Shown here: positions 7,940-17,830 of the stretch, in pieces
Layout of the letters: every line of letters begins with the position of its first letter
Position numbering within the stretch: the stretch's first letter is position 1
DNA from: Chryseobacterium sp. 3008163
GTDB taxonomy: Bacteria > Bacteroidota > Bacteroidia > Flavobacteriales > Weeksellaceae
DNA length: 64,000 nt
NCBI RefSeq assembly: GCF_003669035.1
Contig: NZ_CP033070.1
Coordinates: 2,542,001-2,606,000, forward strand
Direction of reading: 5' to 3'
The notes under the pieces: model-generated
Told to the model about the DNA's origin: nothing
Databases searched by the model: none
Seen by the model: the letters and a program-made list of their open reading frames with translations, nothing else
Position numbers and translations under genes: made by a program

Positions 7940-8281
7940 TTAATCTGTTTTTGGTGTAGAAATGGCCGTATTTTCTTTAGCCTTCAACTTCTTTTCTTCT
8001 TCCAGTTTTTTCTTGTTTTCCTTTTCAAGTTCTGCAGTAATTCGTTTTTCTTCTTGTTCTAGCTTTATTGCTTCTTTCAGTGAGTCCTGATATTTTTGAG
8101 AAGACATTCTTATCTGGCGTACAATATCTACTGTGGTTGCTCCTGCCGAAAAAGAGTCAATAGCCGTCGTGTCATAATGAGGCTGTACTGCCTGAATTTC
8201 ATTTGTATTTGCCGCTTCACGTTTCGAACAAGCAATTATAAATATGGAAATGATGCATCCCACAGCCAATACTTTTTTCAT
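7940..8281 (-). CDS. Small lipoprotein with charged coiled-coil tail
   Basis: A 113-aa protein with a lipoprotein signal ending IISIFIIAC (Cys at residue 18). Residues 60-105 are a Lys/Glu-rich helix likely to form a coiled coil (LEQEEKRITAELEKENKKKL). It is not recognised. It starts four bases after the stop of the EEP gene upstream and lies 22 bp from the LEA-like lipoprotein, so the three are probably co-transcribed. Confidence 0.65.
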   Translation of the reverse strand: MKKVLAVGCIISIFIIACSKREAANTNEIQAVQPHYDTTAIDSFSAGATTVDIVRQIRMSSQKYQDSLKEAIKLEQEEKRITAELEKENKKKLEEEKKLKAKENTAISTPKTD

Positions 8282-8285
8282 GGAA

Positions 8286-9269
8286 CTAATTTAATAGAAA
8301 TTCAGCAATTACCGGATAATGATCTGATAATTTTACGGAATAATCGACTTTGTAATTTAATGCTGTAATGCTTTTTGAGGTGAAAATATAATCAATTCTC
8401 AGAGGAAATTTATAATCATGAAAACTTGTAGAACTTCCGTTTCCTGCTTCTACAAAAGCATCATCAAGATTTCTTCCGAGATTATAATACTCCCAGGAAT
8501 TGGGAACTGAATTGAAATCTCCTGCCAAAATTACAGGATAAGGTGATCGATCAACCGCTTTTCTGATTTTTTTCACCTGCTCCTCATGTGTTTTGAACGT
8601 AGGAATCAATCTTGAAAATAGTGCTGCCATTTTGTTTTTTTCGTCTTTTCCGCAGTTTTTATCCTGCATACCGAGCATGTTTTTATTGAGCCTAAAAGGT
8701 TCCAGATAAACATTAATTACTCGGATAATTTTTCCGTCAATATCGATATCTGCATAAAATGAATTTCCTTTTGAGTCATCATTGATTAAATCGCCTTGAC
8801 GCAAAATTTTATGCTTAGTTTTCAGGATTACCGAAGGGTATTTCACCAGATCTTTCCTTAATGCAGTGCTAGTATCTTTTTCCTGAACGAGAATGATATC
8901 GGCATTTTGATCCGTAATATATTTTTTAACAGTTGGCCAGCCTGAGCTTCCGTATTTTACATTAAAGGTTAAAACTTTAATGTCTTTCTGATGAGACTGA
9001 GCGGTCTGTTGTGGTGTAAAGTTGACCCATCTTCGCATTGGATTATAAAAAATAAAAGTCGAAAGCAAAAAAACCATTGCAATTTTCTTTTCTTTAAAAA
9101 ACCAGATAATAGTGAATAAAAGATGAAGAATAATCAGATAAGGAAAGGCTAAAGAGAGTAAATTGAGTTTGCTGAAATAGTTCGGAGCGACCCAGGCGTT
9201 GGCAAAAGTGCTCAGTAATAATATAATTAATAAAATATGAAAAACTAAAAATACATGTGCACACTTCAT
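8286..9269 (-). CDS. Endonuclease/exonuclease/phosphatase family membrane protein
   Basis: A 327-aa protein. Three N-terminal membrane helices (residues 5-85) are followed by an EEP hydrolase domain with VLTFNVKYG, ILVQEKD, the active-site VILAGDFNSVPNSW, FPLRIDYIFTS and the final SDHYPVIAEF. The catalytic Asp, Asn and His positions are all present. EEP enzymes cut phosphodiesters in nucleic acids, lipids or sugars; the topology suggests the domain faces the periplasm. It is a tandem paralogue of the next gene. Confidence 0.87.
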   Translation of the reverse strand: MKCAHVFLVFHILLIILLLSTFANAWVAPNYFSKLNLLSLAFPYLIILHLLFTIIWFFKEKKIAMVFLLSTFIFYNPMRRWVNFTPQQTAQSHQKDIKVLTFNVKYGSSGWPTVKKYITDQNADIILVQEKDTSTALRKDLVKYPSVILKTKHKILRQGDLINDDSKGNSFYADIDIDGKIIRVINVYLEPFRLNKNMLGMQDKNCGKDEKNKMAALFSRLIPTFKTHEEQVKKIRKAVDRSPYPVILAGDFNSVPNSWEYYNLGRNLDDAFVEAGNGSSTSFHDYKFPLRIDYIFTSKSITALNYKVDYSVKLSDHYPVIAEFLLN

Positions 9270-9343
9270 TGAAAACTCTGATATGTGTTTTCCGCAACAA
9301 AAATACTGCCAACATTATGATAAATAACGAAATAGGCTTATAA

Positions 9344-10335
9344 TCAATCAATTTTAAACGTAGCAACTACCGGAAAATGATCAGAAAGTTTTACTGAGCG
9401 GTCAACTTGATAAGTAACAGGTTTCACAGAAGATGAAGTGAAAATAAAATCGATTCTGATAGGAAATTTATAGTCATGAAAGCTTGTTCCACTTCCTTTT
9501 CCCACTTCAAAAAAAGCATCTTTTAAGCCTTTTCCTAAATGGTAATATTCATAAGAATTAGGAACTGAGTTTAGATCTCCGGCTAAAATAACGGGGTATG
9601 GAGACTCGTTAATGCTTTTGCGAATGATATCTACCTGCTCTTGATGCATTTTGAAAGTAGGAATTAATCGCTTAACGATGTCTTTTACTTTCTGTTCATC
9701 CTCTTCACTATTGCCATTGAGCTTGACCATGCTTTTCTCAAACTTGAAAGGCTGAAGATAGGTGTTGATAATTCGGTATGTTTTCCCCTTTATTTCAATA
9801 TCAGAATATTCAGAATAGGCATTAAATTCTTCATTATACATCCCTGCAAACAATTCTTTGTGAGCTATAGTTTTGTATTTTGAATAGGTAGAAACAATAG
9901 GAGCTGTATGATCTTTTTTAAGATCTTTAAATTGATATTCGCGACCTCCATCTTCCTGTAGCAAAACGATATCTGCATTTTGTTGGTTGATATATTCCTG
10001 AATGTTTTCAATTTCTAATTTTCCACCTTTTATATTAAAAGAAATAATCTTTAGGTTAGCAATCTCCTTACTCTCAGTTGAATAATTAACCCATCTTTTG
10101 ACAGGATTTAATAAAATAATCCCAAAAACATGAAAACAAACGCTCTTTTTTTCCAGGAAAAAATCCAGAAAAAGGTAAGCAAAACATATCCAATCATCAA
10201 AACCGGAAATCCTAAAGACAGCAGATTAAACCAAGGAAAAACTTTCGGCGGAATGTAGGCGTTCAGCAAAACACCCAGCAACATAAATAATGTGGCTAAG
10301 TGAAGTATTAATAAAGTCAGACGCAGAATTTTCAC
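9344..10335 (-). CDS. Endonuclease/exonuclease/phosphatase family membrane protein, paralogue (frameshifted)
   Basis: Two frames join into one protein of about 330 aa that parallels the neighbour: an N-terminal membrane part (75 codons, MKILRLTLLILHLATLFML) and an EEP domain (IISFNIKGG, VLLQEDG, VILAGDLNSVPNSYEYY, FPIRIDFIFTSS, SDHFPVVATF). The break is at an A4 run, 10113-10116; one more base restores FLLNPVKRWVNYS. All active-site motifs remain, so a sequencing error is likely. It lies eight bases after the rhomboid gene. Confidence 0.8.
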
Positions 10336-10343
10336 AAGTAAAT

Positions 10344-11078
10344 TTAATTAAATCGGTATAAATGTTTCCTCCAGATTCTTGCAAGAATAAATCCTACAAT
10401 GGCACCTCCAACGTGAGCAAGATGGGCAATACCACCTCCATTTCCTGTGACACCTAAATAAATTGATCCTATCACAACAATTGGCAATACGTATTTTACT
10501 TTTACGGGTATTGGAATAAACATAATACCAATTTTTGCTTCAGGATATAATGTTGCGAATGCTGCAATAACGCCAAAAATAGCTCCTGATGCGCCGACCA
10601 TTGGAGTTCTAAGTGCTATATATAAATTTTGGGATAATTCCTGCCCTTCTACAGTTGTTGCGCTAATTTTTAAATCTCCAACATAGTTAACGTTTGCTTT
10701 AGCGAAAATTTCTGCGGGGTTTAGTCCTAAAGCTTCCATGTCACTTATAATTTTCTGCACTTCCACAAAATTCCACAAATTAAAAAGGAAAAAAGCTCCC
10801 AAACCACTTAAAAAGTAGAGGATTAAGTATTTTTTGTCTCCTAAAGACTGTTCTAATATAGGTCCGAAACTAAAAAGTGTGAACATATTAAATAAAATAT
10901 GCATTATACCACCATGCATAAACATGTGCGTTATAATCTGCCATGATTTGAAATTAGGAGAGAATGGATAATAAGCAGCAAGCATAGTATTGAGCTGAGG
11001 TAATAAAAATGATGCTATGAATACAACAACATTTATAATAACCAGATTTCTCGTAATTGGCGGTATATTATTAAACAT
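10344..11078 (-). CDS. Rhomboid family intramembrane serine protease
   Basis: A 244-aa membrane protein with six or more helices. The catalytic serine is in VGASGAIFGV (S164) and the histidine in AHLAHVGGA (H222), the Ser-His dyad of rhomboids; HILFNMFTLF with the oxyanion-stabilising His and Asn is near residue 60. A loop of about 50 residues (105-155) between the third and fourth helices is longer than usual. It lies three bases after the mutL stop. Confidence 0.9.
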   Translation of the reverse strand: MFNNIPPITRNLVIINVVVFIASFLLPQLNTMLAAYYPFSPNFKSWQIITHMFMHGGIMHILFNMFTLFSFGPILEQSLGDKKYLILYFLSGLGAFFLFNLWNFVEVQKIISDMEALGLNPAEIFAKANVNYVGDLKISATTVEGQELSQNLYIALRTPMVGASGAIFGVIAAFATLYPEAKIGIMFIPIPVKVKYVLPIVVIGSIYLGVTGNGGGIAHLAHVGGAIVGFILARIWRKHLYRFN

Positions 11079-11081
11079 CTT

Positions 11082-12859
11082 CTAAAATTTATTTTTCAAA
11101 TCATTAAACGGAACTTCATAGAAGCATCTTTTTCCGGTAGGTAAAAATTCAGGGAAACCTAATGCGGTGAAGTCTTTGATCACTTGCTCAGCATCTGCTT
11201 TATAAATAAAATCAAATCTTGATTTCGACTGCATTTTTGCCCATTGATTGTGATAAAACTGCATAAACTCGTCCTCGGTTTTGTATTCCAAAATATCAAA
11301 AAGATTCTCGAGAAACTTCATCACCTGAGTTTCTTTTAGTCCTTCAGGAACGGTATCGATTCTGAGCACGTTCTCATGTGCAATTTTCATGTCAAACCCG
11401 AGCTCTGGCAGAAATTTTTTGATTGATTTGTATTTATTTTTCTCAATTTCGTTCATGTGATACTCCAAAGAGAACAGTAAGGCGTGACTTACGTTGCCTT
11501 TTTTTACATTTTTATTGTTTTCGGCAACCAGCAATCGGTGCATTCTACCCAAATCAAGCATCAGTGTTCTGTCACCCTTATTAAAAAGCCAATATCCGTT
11601 CGGAAGTCTCATCAAATCTTCATCAAAATCTTCGTCTTCGAAAAGATTGATCTTAGAAGGTTCTGCAGAAATGTTCTGATGATACATTTCCGTAAGATTC
11701 TGAATTTCGTTTTTCGTAACCTCTCGTTCTTCCAAAAATGGATTATAATCTCGATCTACCGTTATTTCCGGCATTTTATAACTTCCCGAATTATTGGCTT
11801 TGCTCGGGAAACTTTTCTGCATCATCTCGTCCAGTATCGGATCTTTTTCAAAATCTAGACTCGGCGCAATATTATAAATTCCCAACGATCTTTTAATCGT
11901 AGAACGAATCAAAGCAAAAATCAAATGCTCGTCTTCAAATTTTACTTCCGTCTTCTGCGGATGAATATTCACATCAATTTTCTCAGGGTCTAATTCCAGA
12001 AAAAGGAAAAATGTCGGGATATATCCAGGTAAAAGAAGTCCTTCAAAAGCTTCCTGAACCGCTTTGTTGAAATACGGACTTTTAAAAAATCTTCCGTTCA
12101 CGAAAAGAAACTGTTCGCCACGCGTCTTTTTTGCTCCTTCAGGTTTAGCGACAAATCCGTGAAGTTTACACCAAAGAATATCCTCTTTAATAGGAATCAA
12201 CTGTGGATGTAATTTTCTCCCGAAAACATCAACAATCCTTTGCATCTGTGTGCCTTTTCTCAGTCTGAAAACAGGATCATCATCATGAAACATAGAGAAT
12301 TCTAAGTTCTCATGAGCCAAGGCTACACGCTGAAATTCATCAATAACGTGTCTGAATTCTATATTATTGTTTTTGAGAAATTTCCTTCTTGCCGGAACAT
12401 TGTAGAAGAGATTTTTAACTAAAAAATTAGATCCTTCAGCAGTCTGTACAGGTTCCTGAAACTGAAAAATTCCACCTTCGATATAAATATTGGTTCCTAG
12501 AGATGATTCCGGTTGTTTTGTTCTTAACTCTACCTGTGAAACAGCTGCAATAGAAGCTAAAGCTTCACCACGAAAGCCTTTTGTAGAAATTTTAAAAATA
12601 TCGTCTGTTGCTCGTATTTTGAAGTGGCGTGTCTTTCAAATGCCATTCTTGCATCGGTTTCAGACATTCCTTTGCCGTCATCAACCACCTGAATGAGGTT
12701 TTTGCCGGCATCTCTTATGATCAGTTCTATTTTTGAAGCTCCGGCATCAATGGCGTTTTCCAAAAGTTCTTTTACAATCGACGCAGGTCTTTGCACGACT
12801 TCACCTGCTGCAATTTGGTTGGCTACATGATCCGGTAAAAGCTGAATAATATCTGACAT
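11082..12859 (-). CDS. mutL: DNA mismatch repair protein MutL (frameshifted)
   Basis: The N-terminal GHKL ATPase is clear: [35 protein letters not shown] and HATSK, then after the break GFRGEAL and an intact transducer domain. The frame changes at a T4 run, 12617-12620; one more base gives HATSKIRATDD. The repaired length is about 592 aa. In the C-terminal dimer domain the usual DQHAxHERxxYE endonuclease motif reads [12 protein letters not shown], so the metal-binding site looks lost. It is the first gene of the leftward run that includes the rhomboid protease. Confidence 0.9.
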
Positions 12860-12989
12860 AAAATGATGAATGAACTTACAAAAATAGTCAAAGGAAATAA
12901 GATTTAAAATAAATAAGGGATGAATTAAAAATTAAGTCTGATTAAAATTAATCTGATTACACGTTTTTAAAGGCAAAAAATAATTTTAA

Positions 12990-13069
12990 CGCAAAGTTCG
13001 CAAAGATTTTTATATACTAACTGCTTTTAAGGTTCGCAAAGGCGTTCTACTTAACAAAGACCACAAAGG
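12990..13069. repeat. Intergenic region with CGCAAAG repeats
   Basis: The 324 bp between mutL and the YoaK-like gene hold no frame. Three related words, GTTCGCAAAGA (12995-13006), GTTCGCAAAGG (13032-13042) and ACCACAAAGG (13061-13069), recur. AACGCAAAGTTCGCAAAG is typical of extragenic repeats scattered through Bacteroidetes genomes. The mutL promoter should lie at the left edge of this gap. Confidence 0.4.
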
Positions 13070-13109
13070 TTTTCATTACCAAAAAACCGGATTTTAAGCC
13101 AAATAAAAA

Positions 13110-13136
13110 GCCCCCGTTTGCAAAACAAACAGAGGC
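13110..13136 (-). terminator. Terminator of the YoaK-like gene
   Basis: On the minus strand GCCTCTGTTTG pairs with CAAACGGGGGC (11 bp, two mismatches or wobble pairs), followed by TTTTTAT. It lies 47 bp beyond the stop of the leftward gene ending at 13184. Confidence 0.65.
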
Positions 13137-13183
13137 TACAAAACTAAAGTATATACGATTTGTGCTGTCAATTGACTGATTAT

Positions 13184-14032
13184 TTAAGTCTCTTCTAAGA
13201 CAAGCTTAGATTTTTCCTTTCTGGTTTCTCTTATCATCACTTCACCATTACCGTGTATTTTGTCATACATAAATGCCATAAAATTCGGCTTGTTGTAAAT
13301 TTTTGCATATCGGTAATTGGTTTTAAAGTGTCTGATATTAATTTTATAGAAATCATATCCAATCACGACCAGTAAACATAAACTGATGATATAAAATACA
13401 CTGAATTCTAATGAGTAATAAACCATCCCTGAGAAAATGGCCCCTAAAACATAAGCAGACATAATGCTCAATAAAAGCTTTGCTCTTGCAATCAATTCAG
13501 GGTTTTTTCTGTATTTTTTGTGGGTAAACATGGATGCCAGAATTCCTAAATCTGTTGTAGTACCCGTAAGGTGTGTTGTTTTAACCAAAAAGTTGGATAT
13601 ACTTGCCGTCAAACCATTCTGTAGACCTGTTGCAAAGAGCATTAAAGCTACTAAAAATTCAGCTTCTTCCAGAGTTTTTCGATAATAAAACTGACCGTAA
13701 AAACCTACCCCCACGAGACATAGAATTTCCAGAATAAGCGGCATTGCATGGGCAAAATATTTACTTTTCTTATTAAAATTGATGACGAAAAAGTTTGCTG
13801 TGAAACTTCCGAAAAAGAAAAGGAAAATCCATGCGCCAACAACGGCAACCTGCGACCAGTTTCCTTTACTGATTTCTGCGGCAAATACGGCGTAATGTCC
13901 CGTTACGTTTGAGGTAAATGATAAAAATATAAGTAGAGATGCAATATTTATAGTTCCTGCCGTAAAGGCAGTCAGCGTCCCCAGTCTTATATTGTCTCCC
14001 AATGTCCTGCTGTTACTATAATTTCTTAACAT
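13184..14032 (-). CDS. YoaK family membrane protein (DUF1275)
   Basis: A 282-aa protein with about six membrane helices. It starts with a short cytosolic arm followed by LGTLTAFTAGTINIASLL and FTSNVTGHYAVFA, the signature of DUF1275/YoaK; GLQNGLTASISNFLVKTTH in the middle matches the second conserved segment. The C-terminal 50 residues are basic and cytosolic. The family is thought to be a transporter-like group, but its substrate is not known. The small UspA-like gene lies 29 bp upstream in the same direction. Confidence 0.85.
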   Translation of the reverse strand: MLRNYSNSRTLGDNIRLGTLTAFTAGTINIASLLIFLSFTSNVTGHYAVFAAEISKGNWSQVAVVGAWIFLFFFGSFTANFFVINFNKKSKYFAHAMPLILEILCLVGVGFYGQFYYRKTLEEAEFLVALMLFATGLQNGLTASISNFLVKTTHLTGTTTDLGILASMFTHKKYRKNPELIARAKLLLSIMSAYVLGAIFSGMVYYSLEFSVFYIISLCLLVVIGYDFYKINIRHFKTNYRYAKIYNKPNFMAFMYDKIHGNGEVMIRETRKEKSKLVLEET

Positions 14033-14061
14033 TTTTTAGATTTTAAATGGTGACATTTAAT

Positions 14062-14559
14062 TTAAACTTCAACAAAAACTTCTGCAAGTCTTCCTCTTTC
14101 GGGCATAAATTCAGGAACACCAAGCGTTATTTCTTTCACCTGAATGTCTTTCGCCTTTTTGATGTAAGGAGCTAAGTCAAATTTCCCTTTGGTATTCTTA
14201 TCTTTCAGATTAGCTGCATAATATGCTTCTTCGATATTTTCTGCCGTCAGATAATTGTTGAATGCTCTCTGGAAACTTCCGGTGAAGACATCGCAAACAA
14301 TTCTATTTACCAAGTGAGGATATTTGTTTTTGATAATGCTGTATGCATCGCAGAATTCTTTTGATCTGATTTTGTTGAAAACCGTTCCTTTGGTATTGAA
14401 TAAAAGATCTCTGATAGAATCTCCCATGTCATAACCCGATACAAGCAAAATGTTGTATTGTGTGTTTTCTTCCGTAGCGTTTTTCTCTTTTAAAACTTTC
14501 TTTAATATATTTAAAGATTCTAGAGAATAGTCTGTTGCAATTAAAATGGTCTTGATCAT
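14062..14559 (-). CDS. UspA-like protein
   Basis: A 165-aa soluble protein starting MIKTILIATDYSLESLNIL, as in universal stress proteins (first strand, ATDYS turn, first helix). A second strand YNILLVSGYD also fits. The later ATP-binding GxxGxxxxG motif is not evident, so the fold assignment is tentative and ATP binding is doubtful. It is probably co-transcribed with the YoaK-like gene downstream. Confidence 0.5.
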   Translation of the reverse strand: MIKTILIATDYSLESLNILKKVLKEKNATEENTQYNILLVSGYDMGDSIRDLLFNTKGTVFNKIRSKEFCDAYSIIKNKYPHLVNRIVCDVFTGSFQRAFNNYLTAENIEEAYYAANLKDKNTKGKFDLAPYIKKAKDIQVKEITLGVPEFMPERGRLAEVFVEV

Positions 14560-14702
14560 ATCTTTTAGATTTAGTGATTACCGATTTTGATAATACAAAA
14601 CTATATCTGTAAGATTAGAAGACCTTTAGAACAAAATTAAAATGTAATTAAAGAGATTAAAATGAGATTAGAATTTCATTTTAAAAATGCTTCGTTTTGA
14701 AG

Positions 14703-16111
14703 CTAAGATTGTTTTTCTTTCTGCTGTGCCGCATAAATAGTAGGAAAACGCATTTGTACTGTTGTTCCCTGATTTTCGTGTGAACTCACAATCAATTCAC
14801 CGTTATGCATTCTCACAATGTTTCGGGCAAGGGGAAGTCCGATGCCGTACCCTTCATAATTTTTGGTGTTTGAGGCTCGGAAGAAAGGATCGTAGATTTT
14901 ATCCATTTCAGTTTCCGGAATACCGATTCCTGTGTCTTTGATAATGATATAAACATCTGTATCTGTAGCTCCAAGTGAAACTTTTACCTGTTGGAAGTTG
15001 GAATATTTACAACCGTTATTCACAATATTGGCAACTGCAAGATGAAGAAGCTGCTCGTTTCCCTGAACTTTTAGTTTTTTCGGATTGTCGGGCAGCATGC
15101 TGATGTCGAGAAAAATATTATTTCGTGAATCTATTTTTCTGATGGTCTCAATCACGTCCCAAAGCAGCTGATCGATCCTTACTTTATCGATTTTCTGAAT
15201 TTTTCCGTCAAAACCGGTTTGAGCAATGATTAAAAGCGCTTTTATTTTTTATCGAGTTTTTCTGCTTCGTCCAGGATGATTTCTAAAGTTTCTTTGTATT
15301 CATCAGCGGTTCTGTTGATAGAAAGTGCAACATCAGCTTCTCCCATAATTGAAGTCAACGGTGTTCTCAGCTCATGAGAAACATTTCCAATCAGGTGATT
15401 CTGTGTTTCAAATGATGTTTCAATTCTTGTCAACATCGTATTGAATGTTTCCACCAATTCGTTTAATTCTTTATTGTCAGGCTGTGGCTCTAATCTTAAA
15501 TGCAGGTTTTCTGAGCTGATTTCTTTTACTTTTCCGGTGATTTTAAGGATAGGTTTAAATAAAGTTTTAGATAAATAAAAAGAAAAAATCATGCTGAAGA
15601 AAATCGAGAGAATCATACAGGTAATCAATGTTCTCTTCAAAAATCCTAAATAATGAACAACGTAATGGTTTTTTGCGGATGCAATAGCGATGTAATCTTT
15701 ATTTTGAAATCTAAAAGACTGGCCGATGTAGTAAAATTCTTTATCGTTATAATTTGCTTCGCCTCGTCTGATGATGTTTTTAAAAAAAGTATCAGGAATG
15801 TGTACTTCTTTAGAAATATGTTTAAAATTTGAATCTGAAGGCACGGCGAATACATAATCCCTTTCCATAGGAAGTTCTTCGTCGTTTAAACCGTTGAGGA
15901 TATAATTTTCAGGTAAATCAAGATGCTCTTTTCCTTTTTCAATCTGTACGATTGTTGTGGTACGGATTTTCAGCAATTCATAAAAACGCTGATGCGAAAA
16001 ATTAACAATAGAAAAATAAACCAAACCCCCAAAAATGGAAATAACGGTTGTAAAAACAACCATCAAAAGCACCATCGTTTTGGTCTGATTTGTAATGACT
16101 TTGTTAAGCAT
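14703..16111 (-). CDS. HAMP domain sensor histidine kinase (frameshifted)
   Basis: Two frames join at a T6 run, 15245-15250; one more base gives EKLDKKIKALLII. The repaired protein is about 469 aa: helix 1 (residues 13-35), a periplasmic sensor of about 120 residues, helix 2 (about 160-180), HAMP, a HisKA domain with GNVSHELRTPLTSIMGE (phosphorylated His), and an ATPase with NNGCKYSN, DTGIGIP and GYGIGLPLAR. It lies three bases after the response regulator gene, its partner. The signal is unknown. Confidence 0.9.
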
Positions 16112-16114
16112 TTT

Positions 16115-16822
16115 CTATGGCTTTTTCAGAACATAACCCATACCAATCACTGTGTGGATGAGCTTTTTGTCGTCCTGGTTATCTATTTTTTTCCTTAAAT
16201 AATTGACATAAACATCTACAACATTGGTTCCAAGCTCATAATTTACGCCCCAGACAGCATCCAGAATTTCAGCTCTTGAAATTACTTTTTCGGGATTGTT
16301 GAGGAAATACATCAATAATTTATATTCGGTAGAGGTCAGAGAAATTTCTTCTCCGGCACGCACTACTTTTTTGGTATAATCGTTCACCGTCAAATCTGAA
16401 AACTGAAAAAGATATTCATTAAAAGTTTCATCTTCTGTTACTTCGGGAGTTGCAATGGGAACGCTTCTTCTTAGTAATGACTTAATTCTGGCAACTAATT
16501 CGATAAACTTAAAAGGCTTTACCAGATAATCATCACCGCCACTTTCTAGTCCGAGTACAATATTTTCTGAACTTCCCAATGCCGTTAAGAAAAGAATAGG
16601 AACGTGTTTGTTGGTTTTTCTGATTTCTTTGCAGACATCGAGACCATTCATTCCGGGAAGCATAATATCTAAAATGACCAGTTCGAAATCATTCTCCTGC
16701 ACCAGGCTTACGCCGGTTAATCCGTCAAATGCCACCGAAACTTCATATCCTTTTTCCTGAAGCCCTTTTTTAATAAAAGAAACTACGCTGGTTTCATCTT
16801 CGATTAGAACAATTTTTTTCAT
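16115..16822 (-). CDS. OmpR-family response regulator
   Basis: A 235-aa protein. The receiver (residues 1-115) has IEDE acidic residues, the phospho-acceptor in LVILDIMLPGMNG and the lysine in DYLVKPFKF; a winged-helix DNA-binding domain follows (SRAEILDAVWG, NVVDVYVNYLRKKID, VIGMGYVLKKP). The start MKKIVLIED at 16822 is preferred over the longer frame to 16861. It is translated just before the kinase gene. Confidence 0.93.
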   Translation of the reverse strand: MKKIVLIEDETSVVSFIKKGLQEKGYEVSVAFDGLTGVSLVQENDFELVILDIMLPGMNGLDVCKEIRKTNKHVPILFLTALGSSENIVLGLESGGDDYLVKPFKFIELVARIKSLLRRSVPIATPEVTEDETFNEYLFQFSDLTVNDYTKKVVRAGEEISLTSTEYKLLMYFLNNPEKVISRAEILDAVWGVNYELGTNVVDVYVNYLRKKIDNQDDKKLIHTVIGMGYVLKKP

Positions 16823-16885
16823 AGAGTAACGAATTTCACAAAAATAAGGAAAAGAATACAAATGAGGTTTAGCTTAAAAAACAAA

Positions 16886-16909
16886 AAGACGAAGAAAACT
16901 TCGCCTTTG
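16886..16909 (-). terminator. Terminator of the nine-gene operon
   Basis: AAAGGCGAAG pairs with CTTCGTCTTT on the minus strand, followed by TTGTTTTTT. It is 28 bp after the last gene of the leftward operon that starts at 23156. Confidence 0.7.
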
Positions 16910-16936
16910 GAATAAATGATATGTAGAAAAGTGTTT

Positions 16937-17821
16937 TTATTTACCCGAAATTGCTTTTAAAATAATAGGTTCTAAATTGGATGGCAAATCGGCAGATTTT
17001 ATCTGATAATTTTTGATTTTCATTTCTTTAAACCAATTTTCCCAATATTCTTTGATGACATCGGCTTCGAAAGGATTTCCTTTTGCAGGATTAATTCCCA
17101 AAACGATTACTTCAAGATTATCTAAATCATCATTGGCTTTTACAAAACCTAAACCTTTATCCTGAATTTTATTTTTGAAATCCGAAGAATTTAGTTTTAA
17201 AGATTTTACCAATTCTGGAGTGAGATAAGAGGTTTTTTGACCTTCAGAAAATTTAGAATCTTTGTGATAAATATAACCGTCAGTTAAAATGAAAAGTACA
17301 TTTCTGTGATCATCTTTAATGCAGTAATCTTTCGCGTTATTCTTGAAAAATTCCCAAATATCTGAACCAACATATTTTTTGTCTTTTATGGCTGACTCAT
17401 AAATCTGTAATGGCAAAGTTGAATATTTGTTTTCAACTAAATTAATATTTTCTTTCGTCGTATTTTTATCAAAAGAAACTTTTAATTCTTTTGTCAGTTC
17501 GTTCATTTTCGGATCTGAAGGTTCAGGATTAAAGAAAACCTGCATTTGATCGTTGAGCTGAATGACTTTCTTGCTTTTAATGTGATCTAAAAATCCTTTT
17601 TCAATCGCTTTGATGTATTCCGTGTCTCTCTGGAAATATTCCATCGTCGGATTTGGATTTTTCTCAGGATCAATTCTGTCTGAAAGATCAATTAAAACGC
17701 TTACGTTCAGGTTTTTTGCAGAATTATCTATTGGCGGTGTATTTTCTGAAACTTTTTTCTCCGACTTTCCGCATTGAATGAAAAGCGCAGAAGCTATGAT
17801 GAAGTACAATATTTTTTTCAT
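16937..17821 (-). CDS. vWA-like lipoprotein
   Basis: A 294-aa protein with a lipoprotein signal (MKKILYFIIASALFIQC, Cys 17). Residues 38-210 look like a von Willebrand A fold: the first strand NVSVLIDLSDRID carries a DxSxR form of the metal site, and NVLFILTDGYIY carries the LTDG strand; the usual middle Thr is not obvious. It is the last of nine genes. The family is uncharacterised; a metal-dependent adhesion or scaffold role at the envelope is a guess. Confidence 0.55.
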   Translation of the reverse strand: MKKILYFIIASALFIQCGKSEKKVSENTPPIDNSAKNLNVSVLIDLSDRIDPEKNPNPTMEYFQRDTEYIKAIEKGFLDHIKSKKVIQLNDQMQVFFNPEPSDPKMNELTKELKVSFDKNTTKENINLVENKYSTLPLQIYESAIKDKKYVGSDIWEFFKNNAKDYCIKDDHRNVLFILTDGYIYHKDSKFSEGQKTSYLTPELVKSLKLNSSDFKNKIQDKGLGFVKANDDLDNLEVIVLGINPAKGNPFEADVIKEYWENWFKEMKIKNYQIKSADLPSNLEPIILKAISGK

Positions 17822-17830
17822 AATTAAATT

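Noticed and set aside
11484..11858. Overlapping plus-strand frames inside mutL
   Set aside because: They are shadows of the clear MutL coding strand, with low-complexity translations.
11082..12859. True mutL loss causing homopolymer deletions
   Set aside because: All shifts are deletions and include ftsZ, which fits base-calling errors better; left as a check in the findings.
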